Of a stretch of DNA of 64,000 nucleotides, positions 17,708 through 26,480 are shown piece by piece; the first letter of the stretch is position 1; each line of letters starts with the position of its first letter. The position numbers were made by a program, and so were the translations under genes. Source of the stretch: Rhodobacter sp. (GTDB lineage Bacteria > Pseudomonadota > Alphaproteobacteria > Rhodobacterales > Rhodobacteraceae). The notes under the pieces were generated by a model. The model saw only the letters and a list, made by a program, of their open reading frames with translations, made no database searches and had not been told where the DNA came from. The DNA is taken from positions 35,293 through 99,292 of the forward strand of contig PNJK01000004.1 of assembly GCA_013821825.1 (NCBI GenBank), given 5' to 3'.

Positions 17708-19054
17708 ATGACCGCAGCCATTCCGAAATCCGCCCACGTAAGGCAAACCCTTGCGCTGGGCCTGCCCCTTGCGGGATCGAATCTGGCGCAACTGGCGCTG
17801 CATGTCAGCGATGTGGTCATGATGGGCTGGTATGGCGTGGTGCCGCTGGCGGCGGTGGTGCTGGGCGCCTCGTCTTTCTTTGTGGTCTTTGTGCTGGGCT
17901 CGGGCTTTGCCAAGGCGGTGATGCCGATGGTGGCTGCCGCCCTTGGCCGGGGCGACGAGGCACAGGTGCGGCGCGACACCCGGATGGGGCTTTGGCTGTC
18001 GATTGCGTTCGGCATTGCGGTCCTGCCGGTCTTCTGGTGGTCCGGCGCGATCCTGCTGGCCCTTGGCCAGGCCGAGGATGTGTCGGCGATTGCGCAGGAC
18101 TATCTGCGGATTGTCGGTTTCGGGATGGTGGCCGCGCTTTGCGTGACGGTGCTGCAAAGCTATCTTTCGGCGCTGGGCTGCACGCAAATCGTCCTTTGGG
18201 TCACGCTGTTGGCGGTAGCGCTTAACGTCGCTGTCAACTGGGCGCTGATCTTCGGGAACTGGGGCTTTCCGGAACTGGGCGCGCGAGGGGCCGCGGTGGC
18301 AACGATCTCGACCCAGATGCTGTCGCTGGTGGTGCTGGGGCTTTACGCCGGGTTCCTGCCCAGTCTGCGGCGGTTCCACCTCTTTCAGCGCTTCTGGCGC
18401 CCGGACTGGCATGCGATGCGGCTGGTCTGGCGGCTGGGGGTTCCGATCGGGCTGACCGGGCTGGCCGAGGGCGGGCTGTTCCAGGCCTCGGCCCTGATGA
18501 TGGGCTGGATCGGCACGGTGGAGCTGGCGGCGCATGGCATCGCGCTGGAGGTCGCGGCGCTGACCTTCATGCTGCATGTCGGCCTTTCAAGCGCCGCCAC
18601 AATCCGCGTCGCCCGTTTCGACGGGCGCGGTGAGCGGACGGAACTGCGGCGGGCGTCGAAGGTCGCGGTCGTCATGTCGCTGGTGATAGCACTGGCATCG
18701 GTCCTGCTGTTCGTCACCCTGCCCGAGCCGATCATCGCGCTGTTTCTGGACCTGTCGAAACCCGAAAGCGCCGAGATCATTGCCTATGGGTCGATCCTGC
18801 TGATCCTGGCGGCGCTGTTCCAGCTGGCCGACGGAATGCAGGTGATGGCGCTGGGCCTGTTGCGCGGCGTGCAGGATACGCGGGTGCCGCTGGCGCTGGC
18901 GGCGGTAAGCTACTGGCTGATCGGTATTCCCTTCAGCTATATCCTGGCCTTTCCGCTGGGCTTTGGCGGCGTGGGATTGTGGCTGGGTCTGGTCGTGGGG
19001 CTGGTCTGTGCGGCGGTCAGCCTGATGTGGCGGTTCTGGCGGCTGGTGCGCTAA
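17708..19054 (+). CDS. MATE family multidrug efflux transporter
   Basis: A 448-aa protein with 12 hydrophobic helices and two homologous halves, as in NorM-type exporters (LALGLPLAGSNLAQLALHVSDVVMMG at the start; matching RLGVPIGLTGLAEGG at the second half near residue 245). It exports cationic compounds driven by Na+ or H+ across the inner membrane. Starts at ATG 17708. Its stop overlaps the stop of convergent kpsC by 4 bp, so no terminator fits between them. Substrate unknown. Confidence 0.92.
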   Translation: MTAAIPKSAHVRQTLALGLPLAGSNLAQLALHVSDVVMMGWYGVVPLAAVVLGASSFFVVFVLGSGFAKAVMPMVAAALGRGDEAQVRRDTRMGLWLSIAFGIAVLPVFWWSGAILLALGQAEDVSAIAQDYLRIVGFGMVAALCVTVLQSYLSALGCTQIVLWVTLLAVALNVAVNWALIFGNWGFPELGARGAAVATISTQMLSLVVLGLYAGFLPSLRRFHLFQRFWRPDWHAMRLVWRLGVPIGLTGLAEGGLFQASALMMGWIGTVELAAHGIALEVAALTFMLHVGLSSAATIRVARFDGRGERTELRRASKVAVVMSLVIALASVLLFVTLPEPIIALFLDLSKPESAEIIAYGSILLILAALFQLADGMQVMALGLLRGVQDTRVPLALAAVSYWLIGIPFSYILAFPLGFGGVGLWLGLVVGLVCAAVSLMWRFWRLVR

Positions 19055-21090
19055 CGCCAGAGATAGGCAAGACTGGCGAACCGGCCCTGCAGCTTTGCCG
19101 TCAGGCGGTTCAGGCGGCCGGGGCCCGGGATCGGGCCAGAGGACAGCCGGTCAAGGATCACCTCGGGCGGGCAGGGGCGGCGGCTGACCGGGTCCCAGTA
19201 GCGCGGATAGCCGATCAGCGCGGCATGGGCGAGGCTGGCAAGGTCCGCCGTGCCACGCCAGTCCGGCACCGGGCCAAGGTCGCGGGTCAGGCCCCAGCCG
19301 GCGTAGAAGGGCGCACCAAGACAGGTGACGGGCAGGCCGCGGATCAGCGCCTCGAACCCCAGAAGCGAGGTCATGGTCCAGACCTCTTGCACCTCGGCCA
19401 GAAGGGCGGCGGGGTTGGCTGACGGCAGCGTGATGTCGGCGAGGCCCGCCAGGCTTTCGTCCGGGATCGCGCCGGGGCGCAGGCCCGCCACCACATCGGG
19501 ATGCGGTTTGTAGATCAGGACAGCGCCGGGGTTCGACTGTCGTGCGGCCTGAAGCAGGGCAAGGTTGGTCCGTACCGTCCCGGCCCCCTTCATGATCGAG
19601 GCGTCGTCCTCGACCTGTCCGGGGACAAGGATGCGGTGGCCTTGGGGCAGGGGCGGCAAAGGTTGACCGGTCAGGTTGTATTTCGACAGTCCAGCTTGCC
19701 GCAGACGGGACAGCAGCGCCTCGGCCCGGTCGCGGCCACCGGGGGGCAGGGGCGCGCTGATCAGCGCGTCAAGCCGTGAAGGGCGGCTGGGGTCATAGTA
19801 GATGCCCCGGTCATCGGTCACCAGCGACAGGGGCGGGATCAGGTCGGCGCCAAGGCCGCGTGAGCGCAGGAAGCCATCCTCTACCCGCAGGCAGGGTGCC
19901 TTTGGAGTGAAGCCAGGCGGCTCCTTCCCTGCCCAAAGGATCAGACTGCGGCCCGTAGCGATGGCAAGCTTGTCGGCGCGGGCAGGGTCGTCGCGAAAAC
20001 GCAGCGCTTGCGGGGTGCCAAAAAACGCCTGCAGGCGGCTGCGTTTCCACAGTCGCATGCCCGCCGCGACATGGCCCATACGGTCTTCGCGGAGGGCCCG
20101 GGTCTCGGCCTCCAACTGGTCGATGACGTCTTCCAATGGACAAAGTTGGTCGCGGCAGGGGTCATACCAGAGCGGGGCAAGCAGCATCGCCCCGGCGAAC
20201 AGCTGGTCGGCGCTCAGGCGGCGGGTGCGGCGGGGCAGGGGCTGTTCGTCGTGGGTCAGGCCCCAGCCTGCATAGAAGGGTTGGCCGAAGACGTGGGGGC
20301 GGTGGCCGTGCAGGATCGCCTCGAAGCCCAGTTGCGAGGAAACGGTATAGACCTCGGCCGCCGCGGAAAGCAGGCGGTGGGGCGAGACAGGGTCCGTCAG
20401 AAGGGTCACGCGGCCGTCGGCATCGGCAGGACCGAAGTGGCCGGGGCGCAGGTTGGCCGAGGTCTCGGGGTGGCTGCGGATGACGATGCGGGCATCGGGA
20501 TGATCGCGCAGGGCTGCGTCCAGCATCCTGCGGAACGTCGCCTCGGAAGCCCCGGCGTGACGGATGGCGGCATCGCCCCGGGTCTGGTCTACGATCAGGA
20601 TGAAGCCCGGGGGAGGTGCGGTCAGGTCTGGATCGTGAGTGTTGTATTTTGACAAATGAAGATGCTTGATCCGGGCCATAGCGACGCTTGCGCGGGTCAA
20701 AAGGTTCGAATTCTGCAAATCGTCGGTCAGAAGGATCTGCTCCAGCCGCGAGGGTTGGCCGGCGTCGAAGTGGACGCCGACCGGGTCAACCAGCAGACCG
20801 AGGGGCGGTTCGCCCGTTGCGCGGCCGGGATGGAGCGAGCGCAGGAAGGCATCCTCGACCCGGATCAGCGGCAGGTTCTGGCGGGCGGCAAGCGCCTCGC
20901 CTCGCCAGGCGGTCGGACTGCGGCCCCAGACAAGCACGCCGTCGCCGGGGGCGGGCAGGCCAAACCGGACCTCGTGCCCGGCAAGGTCAAGCATGCGCCG
21001 CAGGCGGCGGTTGCGCAAAAGCGAGAGGTTCTGGTGCCAAAGCCGCCGGGGAACCCCGGTCAATGCCTCTGGCCTGACCTTGCCAGACAT
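19051..21090 (-). CDS. kpsC: Capsule polysaccharide beta-Kdo transferase, two-domain
   Basis: A 679-aa KpsC homologue with two tandem copies of the glycosyltransferase unit. Each copy carries an RVEDxFLRS motif (residues near 76 and 400), a LSKYN motif, a His-Pro motif (RSHPETS and YKPHPDV) and a GxPFYAGWGLT motif. KpsC adds alternating beta-Kdo residues to the lipid anchor of group 2-type capsules in the cytoplasm. It is followed upstream in transcription order by the export lipoprotein and kpsS genes, so all three form one operon. Length matches the full double-domain form. Confidence 0.93.
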   Translation of the reverse strand: MSGKVRPEALTGVPRRLWHQNLSLLRNRRLRRMLDLAGHEVRFGLPAPGDGVLVWGRSPTAWRGEALAARQNLPLIRVEDAFLRSLHPGRATGEPPLGLLVDPVGVHFDAGQPSRLEQILLTDDLQNSNLLTRASVAMARIKHLHLSKYNTHDPDLTAPPPGFILIVDQTRGDAAIRHAGASEATFRRMLDAALRDHPDARIVIRSHPETSANLRPGHFGPADADGRVTLLTDPVSPHRLLSAAAEVYTVSSQLGFEAILHGHRPHVFGQPFYAGWGLTHDEQPLPRRTRRLSADQLFAGAMLLAPLWYDPCRDQLCPLEDVIDQLEAETRALREDRMGHVAAGMRLWKRSRLQAFFGTPQALRFRDDPARADKLAIATGRSLILWAGKEPPGFTPKAPCLRVEDGFLRSRGLGADLIPPLSLVTDDRGIYYDPSRPSRLDALISAPLPPGGRDRAEALLSRLRQAGLSKYNLTGQPLPPLPQGHRILVPGQVEDDASIMKGAGTVRTNLALLQAARQSNPGAVLIYKPHPDVVAGLRPGAIPDESLAGLADITLPSANPAALLAEVQEVWTMTSLLGFEALIRGLPVTCLGAPFYAGWGLTRDLGPVPDWRGTADLASLAHAALIGYPRYWDPVSRRPCPPEVILDRLSSGPIPGPGRLNRLTAKLQGRFASLAYLWR

Positions 21091-21097
21091 GGCGCTG

Positions 21098-22312
21098 TCA
21101 GTTGCCGGAGTTCGCGGTATTGGCGAGGCTGCTGGCTGCCCCGGCAGTGCCGGTGATCGCGCCGATGGTCTTTTGCCACTGCACGAAGGGCGCTTCGGTC
21201 ACGTAAAGCGTGTCGCCGTCGCGGACCTGGAAATCCCGGGCTTCGAACAGGCCGGTCGGTTCGGTCAGGTCCAGCACATAGACGATGCGTTGGTCGCCGA
21301 TCAGGTCGCTGCGGCCCAGGATGGCGCGGGCAATCGCCTCGCTTTCGTCGCGCAGGATGAAGACGCCGGTCGGATCGGCCGAGTTGGTCAGCAGGCCGCC
21401 GACGGTGGCAATCGCCTCAAGCGCCGAGAGGGATTCGGATTCGAAGGGAACGATATTCTGTGCGCCAGTCGCGCCAAGGGCGATGAAGCTGCGGCTGTCC
21501 TCCTCGATCACGATCTTGTCGCCAGGACGCAGGGCGATGTCGAGACCGGGGTTTTCATAGAGGTCCTTAAGCCAGATGCGCCCGGTCTGGCCGCCCCGGG
21601 TGACACGGACGATGGCAACATCGGGATCGATCACGACCCCGCCGGATTTGGCCAGCATCGTGGCCAGGGTGCGGGTCGGGGCTTCGATCGGATAGACGCC
21701 CGGACCGGCGGATTGCCCGGCAACCGAGACGGTGGAGCCGTTGCCGGCAAGCCGCGTCACGGTGATCTGCGGATCGGGGGTCTGGTCTTCCAACTGGCGG
21801 GTGATGGCCTGTCGCAGCCCCTCGGGCGTCTGGCCAGCGGCGCGAATCCGACCGGCGTAGGGGATATAGATATAGCCCTGGCCGTCGACCTGAACTTCAG
21901 TCAGCGGGGTGACACGCTGGCCGGTATTGCCCAGCAGCGGATCGTCCTTCACGTTCTCGAACACCGTCACGCCAAGCGAGTCCCCGGCGGAGATGGTGTC
22001 GGAACCGACAAGTCCCGCGCTCTGGAAAGAACTGCTGAAGCCGAAGCTGGGTTGCGTCGCGGTCGCTCGGGACACGGCCGGAGAGACCGGAACAATGAAG
22101 GCGTCGCCCTTCTTGTCGATCGATCCGGCCAGCAGTTCACGCTTGTTCGGGCCGGACCGGGGCAGGCCGCAAGCGGCCACCAGCGCGACCGATACCAGCA
22201 AGGCCACTGCCTTGGCCGCGTCCGAGCCTGTGAACCGCACTGCCTGTACCCCTGCGTCCGTTTTTGTTTTGTCGGAGAAACTACCGAAAGAAGGGCGGGA
22301 TGGCCAGCGCAC
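21098..22312 (-). CDS. Polysaccharide export outer-membrane lipoprotein (Wza/KpsD family)
   Basis: A 404-aa protein with an N-terminal hydrophobic segment and lipobox (VALVAACG), a polysaccharide-export domain (ISAGDSLGVTVFEN, VDGQGYIYIPYAGRIRAAG, near residues 105-190) and SLBB-like repeats (VSVAGQSAGPGVYPI; FIALGATGAQNIVPF; ending FQVRDGDTLYVTEAPF). Forms the outer-membrane channel for capsule or exopolysaccharide. The GTG at 22312 gives a long n-region; a GTG nearer VRFTGSDAAKA would give a more usual signal, so the start is uncertain. It lies between kpsC (7 bp) and kpsS (10 bp). Confidence 0.9.
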   Translation of the reverse strand: MRWPSRPSFGSFSDKTKTDAGVQAVRFTGSDAAKAVALLVSVALVAACGLPRSGPNKRELLAGSIDKKGDAFIVPVSPAVSRATATQPSFGFSSSFQSAGLVGSDTISAGDSLGVTVFENVKDDPLLGNTGQRVTPLTEVQVDGQGYIYIPYAGRIRAAGQTPEGLRQAITRQLEDQTPDPQITVTRLAGNGSTVSVAGQSAGPGVYPIEAPTRTLATMLAKSGGVVIDPDVAIVRVTRGGQTGRIWLKDLYENPGLDIALRPGDKIVIEEDSRSFIALGATGAQNIVPFESESLSALEAIATVGGLLTNSADPTGVFILRDESEAIARAILGRSDLIGDQRIVYVLDLTEPTGLFEARDFQVRDGDTLYVTEAPFVQWQKTIGAITGTAGAASSLANTANSGN

Positions 22313-22322
22313 AGTGTCGAAT

Positions 22323-23636
22323 TCAGCGCACCAGGCGCAACTGTTGCCGAGGTGCCGCTTTGCCGGATGTCAGAGCCTGATACGGGTCTTCGGGCGAAAG
22401 CATCAGGTCCACAACTTGTCGCAGCAACGCGCGGCGTCCCCGCGACGAGTAGAAGCCGCCCACGATTTGCGACGTCTCCAGCAGAAAATGCCGATAGTCG
22501 CGATAGGCGCGGGTATCCGGGCGTTCGGGGGCGGCGAAGAATTCCTCAATCGGCTGTGAGGACACGAATTCAGGCTTGGCGTAAACCGCCGCGCCGAAGC
22601 TGCGCAGCGGCAGACCGCGCCAGAGCGCCTGCTGTCCGGCGGTTGAATTCACCGTCACGGCCGAGCGCGCGTGGTTCATAAGCTCGGCCAGTTTGCCGCC
22701 GCGCACAAAGTGGACGCGGTCCTTCAGGTCGTGAAGCCTGGCCAGTCGCCGGATTTCCGGGGCCAGCGGAAACCGGCCGTCTTCCAGCGGATGCGCCTTG
22801 AAGACCAGATGGTGATGCCGGGGCGCGCCCTTGACAAAACCCTCCATCACCAGGGCCAGAAACTCGGCCATGCTGGCGAAGGGGGAATGGTCACGAAAGC
22901 TGGCGTCATGTTCCAGTTGGAGGATGGCAAGGTGATAGGGAAACCCGCCGCGCCGGATTCGGCGGGTGGCAAGGCGACGTTCCATCCGATGCAGCGGTAT
23001 CAGCAGGAAGCGCCTGAGGTAAAGCTGGAATTCCTGGCCGACGGTCAGCGTCCGGTGCGGGCGGAAGTTCCGATAGGCGCTGCGTCCAAGTGCCACGCAG
23101 CCATGATAAAGCGCACCCCAGAACATGTGCTGGCGCATGTCGCCCCACGTGGCGGGGGCGTCGGGCAGGTCAACATCGACCTTGGCCAGTGCGGCCTGCA
23201 TGTCGGGAACCGCAAGGTCCATCAGCCGGGAATGGCCGTTCGCCCCTCCGCGTTCGTAGGTGATCCAGTAGGGGCGAAGATAACCTTCCTCGAACACGTG
23301 GACCGTAATTCCGCGACGGCGGGCCAAGGCCGCGGCCTGAGCATGGACCGGCCGGGTATCGCCATAAAGCACAAGGTCGGTGATCCGGTGGCGCGACAGA
23401 AGGTCGGCGCAGGTATCGGGCCAGAGATCATGCCCGTCGCGAAAGGCGATATAGCCCGGGCCGGGCCAGGACATCCGGTCGCCCAGATTGAAGCCGACGC
23501 GCCACACCTGCGCCCCTGCCGCACGCAGATGCGTGGCAAGGCGGTGAAACCATGGCCCGTGCGGGCCCTGCAAAAAGAGGAATCGGCGGTCTGGTTCGGT
23601 CACGCGGCGGGTCCAATCATTCGGGGGTTCTTGCAC
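22323..23636 (-). CDS. kpsS: Capsule polysaccharide Kdo transferase
   Basis: A 437-aa KpsS-type protein that attaches the first beta-Kdo to phosphatidylglycerol in capsule lipid anchor synthesis. Features: FLFLQGPHGPWFHRLATHL near the start, the VFEEGYLRPYWIT motif near residue 113, LVFKAHPLEDGR near 275 and VNSTAGQQALWRGLP near 335, all typical of the family. The start is GTG at 23636. It is the first gene of kpsS-wza-kpsC and is divergent from riboflavin synthase. The kpsM/T/E transporter genes are not in this window. Confidence 0.92.
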   Translation of the reverse strand: MQEPPNDWTRRVTEPDRRFLFLQGPHGPWFHRLATHLRAAGAQVWRVGFNLGDRMSWPGPGYIAFRDGHDLWPDTCADLLSRHRITDLVLYGDTRPVHAQAAALARRRGITVHVFEEGYLRPYWITYERGGANGHSRLMDLAVPDMQAALAKVDVDLPDAPATWGDMRQHMFWGALYHGCVALGRSAYRNFRPHRTLTVGQEFQLYLRRFLLIPLHRMERRLATRRIRRGGFPYHLAILQLEHDASFRDHSPFASMAEFLALVMEGFVKGAPRHHHLVFKAHPLEDGRFPLAPEIRRLARLHDLKDRVHFVRGGKLAELMNHARSAVTVNSTAGQQALWRGLPLRSFGAAVYAKPEFVSSQPIEEFFAAPERPDTRAYRDYRHFLLETSQIVGGFYSSRGRRALLRQVVDLMLSPEDPYQALTSGKAAPRQQLRLVR

Positions 23637-23760
23637 CGGACTGCAGCAGAACTACAGCAAAATCCGCAGGAATTCGTGAAGAGATCATGGCAGGATCCGG
23701 GGGCGGTCTTGCAAGGACGGGCATCGGGGTCTAGGTCGAAGGAAAGGGAAAGGGGCTGCC

Positions 23761-24357
23761 ATGTTTACCGGAATTGTCACCGATATGGGCCGGATCGTCG
23801 AGACGAAGGTTACCGGCGACCTGCGGGCGCGGATTGCCACGCACTATGACGTGGCGGCAATCGACATCGGCGCCAGCATCGCCTGTGACGGGGTGTGCCT
23901 GACGGTCGTGGCGCTGGGGACCGAGCCGGAGAACTGGTTCGACGTGGAAATCTCGGCCGAGACGGTTTCAAAGACCAACCTGGGCGGTTGGGTCCTGGGA
24001 AAACGGGTAAACCTGGAACGGGCGCTGAAGGTGGGCGATGAACTTGGTGGCCACATCGTCTCGGGGCATGTCGACGGGTTGGCCGAGGTGATCAGCGTCC
24101 GGCCGGAGGGTGGGTCGGTGCGGGTGAGGTTCCGCGCGCCCGAGGCCTTGGCCCGGTTCATCGCGCCGAAAGGCTCTGTCGCGCTGAACGGAACCTCACT
24201 GACCGTGAACGAGGTCGAGGGGCGGGACTTCGGGGTGAACTTCATTCCGCATACGCAAAGTGTGACGACCTGGGGCGAAGTCGTCGCGGGGGACCGGGTT
24301 AACCTCGAGGTCGACACGATGGCGCGCTACGTGGCACGGCTGCGCGAATGGGACTGA
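23761..24357 (+). CDS. ribE: Riboflavin synthase, alpha chain
   Basis: A 198-aa enzyme that dismutates two 6,7-dimethyl-8-ribityllumazine molecules to riboflavin. The start MFTGIVTDMGRI is diagnostic, and two tandem barrels are visible: IDIGASIACDGVCLTVVAL with WFDVEISAETVSKTNL, and LGGHIVSGHVDG with GSVALNGTSLTVNEV and NFIPHTQSVTT. AAAGGGG lies upstream of the ATG. No FMN riboswitch pattern is seen before it. It overlaps the next gene by 10 bp; ribH and ribBA are about 11 kb away. Confidence 0.96.
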   Translation: MFTGIVTDMGRIVETKVTGDLRARIATHYDVAAIDIGASIACDGVCLTVVALGTEPENWFDVEISAETVSKTNLGGWVLGKRVNLERALKVGDELGGHIVSGHVDGLAEVISVRPEGGSVRVRFRAPEALARFIAPKGSVALNGTSLTVNEVEGRDFGVNFIPHTQSVTTWGEVVAGDRVNLEVDTMARYVARLREWD

Positions 24358-24899
24358 TCGGTCACAATCGCGGACCGTCGCTGGAGGGCGGGGTGAGCTG
24401 GCGCAAACATTGCTGGTCCGCAGCGCGCGAGCGGCTGCTGCCGACCCTGCCCATCGAAGTGGTGCGGTTGCGGGTCAAGCGGGCCAAGGCCCTGGGGCTC
24501 GACTACAAAACCTACGCCGGGGTGCGGGCCTCCACCGGGCATGATGTGGTGGCTTTCCTGTTTTCCTCGAATGCCTTGCGTGTGAGTTTGGTTCGGCCCG
24601 CGATGCCGCCGGATCGGGAGGCAAAGCTTGCCGTGCTGAACTGCGGACGGCTGGCGCTTGCGGTCGCCCCGTTGTCGCCTTGGATGGTGGAGGCCGCAAA
24701 TCCCTCCCTCCTCGACGGCGCGCATCCCGCCCCCTTTGCTTTGGCGGCTTTCAGCGAAACGCGCAGGGTCTTGCGGGACGCACTGGGCAAGCTGCCGTCG
24801 GATCAGGTGCTGCTGGTCGGAGACCTTGGCCTTGAGCGTGACTGGTGCGCGGCGGGGCGGTTGGCGGGGTATCTGCCGGCGGAGCGGTACTTCGGATAA
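24348..24899 (+). CDS. Conserved hypothetical protein downstream of ribE
   Basis: A 183-aa protein beginning MGLIGHNRGPSLEGG with SWRKHCWSAARERLLPTLPIEVVRLRVKRAKALGLDYKTYAG. I recall unnamed homologues in Rhodobacteraceae but no function. No membrane helix or signal is present; the body is Leu/Ala-rich with an early basic helical region. The ATG overlaps the end of ribE by 10 bp, so translation is likely coupled to it. That link is positional only and does not prove a flavin role. Confidence 0.75.
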   Translation: MGLIGHNRGPSLEGGVSWRKHCWSAARERLLPTLPIEVVRLRVKRAKALGLDYKTYAGVRASTGHDVVAFLFSSNALRVSLVRPAMPPDREAKLAVLNCGRLALAVAPLSPWMVEAANPSLLDGAHPAPFALAAFSETRRVLRDALGKLPSDQVLLVGDLGLERDWCAAGRLAGYLPAERYFG

Positions 24900-24904
24900 G
24901 ACTG

Positions 24905-25198
24905 AGCTGGCTTAATTGGCCGTGGAAACGGAACAGCCGAATCTTTCGCTTCTCTCCGCAATGGAAAGAATACGTTGCGGTGAAGGGATCCGGTGGTTGC
25001 TTCCCAATCGACCACATGTATGGCGAGACACCAACGGTCTATCTGCCCTGCGAAGAAGATTGGCAGCGCATAGCTCCGCCTTGGGGGCAAGATCCGTGGC
25101 CCGTGCTTCGGTCAGAATTGGAAGACTGGTGTGGACGAAAAGGAATACATTTGGCGATCGATCCGCCCAACAGGCACCAAGGCCTTGGACGTTGCTAG
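24905..25198 (+). CDS. Hypothetical protein without a clear start; possible gene fragment
   Basis: The frame encodes a protein-like stretch (NWPWKRNSRIFRFSPQW, VKGSGGCFPIDHMYG, VYLPCEEDWQRIAPPWG, LRSELEDWCGRKGIHLAIDP) of about 95 aa. No ATG, GTG or TTG is placed sensibly before it; the track start (24845) lies inside the previous gene. Codons are richer in A/T at third positions than in neighbours. It may be a transferred small gene that lost its start, or use a rare start codon. Function unknown. Confidence 0.4.
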   Translation, partial: SWLNWPWKRNSRIFRFSPQWKEYVAVKGSGGCFPIDHMYGETPTVYLPCEEDWQRIAPPWGQDPWPVLRSELEDWCGRKGIHLAIDPPNRHQGLGRC

Positions 25199-25291
25199 GG
25201 ATTGGCGCCTGAGTTGCCTTGCGAACACCGACAGCAATGAAAAACGGCAGCCCCTTCGGACCGCCGTTTCGCATTCCCTGAGCCCGTCAGA

Positions 25292-25801
25292 TCAGGCCGC
25301 TCGGCCAACCAGCACCTGGTCCACCGTCTTCGCCGCACCCGCCTCATCCACGCCAGAGACCGCCGCGACTTCGCGGGTCAGGCGTTCGAGAGCGGCCTCG
25401 TAAAGCTGACGTTCGGAATAGCTTTGCTCGCGCTGGTCGTCGGTGCGGTGCAGGTCGCGGACCACCTCAGCGATCGACAGCAGGTCGCCAGAGTTGATCT
25501 TCTGCTCGTATTCCTGCGCCCGGCGCGACCACATGGCGCGCTTGACCTTGGCCTTGCCCTTCAGGGTATCAAGCGCCTTAGTGATCACATCGGGGGCCGA
25601 AAGCGCGCGCATGCCGATTTCGGTGGCCTTGTGGGTCGGAACCCGCAGGGTCATCTTGTCCTTCTCGAAGGAGATGACGAAGAGCTCCAACTGAATTCCG
25701 GCAATCTGCTGTTCTTCGATCGAGATGATCTTGCCCACGCCATGCGCGGGATAAACGACGAAATCATTCGGACGGAATTCAGGCTTCTTCAGTTTGGTCA
25801 T
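25292..25801 (-). CDS. carD: CarD-family transcription regulator
   Basis: A 169-aa protein of the CarD/CdnL group that binds RNA polymerase and stabilises open complexes at promoters, often of rRNA and stress genes. The N-terminal RNAP-interaction domain (FRPNDFVVYPAHGVGKI, then LFVISFEKDKMTLRVP) and the C-terminal helical DNA-contact domain (ALDTLKGKAKVKRAMWSRRAQEYEQKI) are both present, with normal length. Starts at ATG 25801. A good sigma-70-type promoter lies about 160 bp upstream. The FdxA-CarD order is typical of Rhodobacteraceae. Confidence 0.95.
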   Translation of the reverse strand: MTKLKKPEFRPNDFVVYPAHGVGKIISIEEQQIAGIQLELFVISFEKDKMTLRVPTHKATEIGMRALSAPDVITKALDTLKGKAKVKRAMWSRRAQEYEQKINSGDLLSIAEVVRDLHRTDDQREQSYSERQLYEAALERLTREVAAVSGVDEAGAAKTVDQVLVGRAA

Positions 25802-26089
25802 GCATCGATCCCCAGATGGGAAACCTGTTCAAGTGACAAAAACCCAAAGCTCAGAGCACTCCGCCCTGGCTTGTGGAACCGGTTTATCACAAGAAAATTG
25901 GGCTTAGGCACGAGGCTCCAAGCCGTCGGTCAGGCTTCCATGCTTGTTTGTGAGCAAACTATAACACAAAACGCGGGTAATTCCAACACGCGTGACTGCG
26001 CGCGAATCTTGCGCAAGTCATTGTGTTTGTGTTATTTTTCGGCATCAACCCAACCTGTTCGTGCTAGAGCCGTGCGAATCGCTTGGACG
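25802..26089. other. AT-rich intergenic region between fdxA and carD
   Basis: This 288-bp stretch has no gene. It holds the carD promoter listed separately and a long leader of about 150 bases. The 25970-26040 part has T/G-rich runs (TTGTGTTTGTG) and might carry the end of the fdxA transcript, but no clear terminator hairpin is seen. Confidence 0.4.
25958..25986 (-). promoter_or_regulatory. Probable sigma-70-type promoter for carD
   Basis: Reading the minus strand, TTGGAA (25986-25981) and TATAGT (25963-25958) are separated by exactly 17 bases, close to the housekeeping consensus and standing out from the GC-rich surroundings. Transcription would begin near 25950, leaving a leader of about 150 bases before the carD ATG. 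Confidence 0.65.
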
Positions 26090-26428
26090 TCAACCGCCGG
26101 CGCCGGGGGCTTCGGAGAAGTACTTCTCAAGCTTGCCGGTTTCGCCGTCGCGGTCTTCATAGCCCGGCAGCGGATCTTTCTTGGTCACGATCACCGGCCA
26201 TTGCACCGCGTATTTGCGGTTGAAGGTCACCCAGGCCTCCATGTCCGGTTCGGTGTCCGGGCGGATCGCGTCGGCCGGGCATTCGGGTTCGCAGACGCCG
26301 CAGTCGATGCATTCGTCAGGGTGAATGACGAGCATGTTCTCGCCCTCGTAGAAGCAGTCGACCGGGCAGACCTCGACGCAGTCGGTGTATTTGCAGGCAA
26401 TGCAATTGTCGATGACGACATAGGTCAT
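26090..26428 (-). CDS. fdxA: 7Fe ferredoxin
   Basis: A 112-aa ferredoxin of the FdxA type carrying a [3Fe-4S] and a [4Fe-4S] cluster. Cluster ligands are seen in [14 protein letters not shown] and [12 protein letters not shown], where the first motif has the usual Tyr-Thr spacing of seven-iron forms. The extra C-terminal part ([17 protein letters not shown]) is normal for the family. It is a cytoplasmic electron carrier. Starts at ATG 26428. A weaker promoter candidate (TTGAAT, 17 bases, TAGCTA) lies at about 26460-26488. Confidence 0.95.
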   Translation of the reverse strand: MTYVVIDNCIACKYTDCVEVCPVDCFYEGENMLVIHPDECIDCGVCEPECPADAIRPDTEPDMEAWVTFNRKYAVQWPVIVTKKDPLPGYEDRDGETGKLEKYFSEAPGAGG

Positions 26429-26480
26429 GGGCGGGCCCCGGAGCGGATCGTTTGACTGTTAGCTAGAGCAGGCGGGCGGA

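Noticed and set aside
20666-22681. 671-aa forward ORF across kpsC and the export lipoprotein
   Set aside because: Long antisense shadow in a high-GC region; low-complexity composition and it spans two clear genes.
23637-23760. FMN riboswitch before ribE
   Set aside because: The 120-bp leader lacks the conserved RFN-type blocks.
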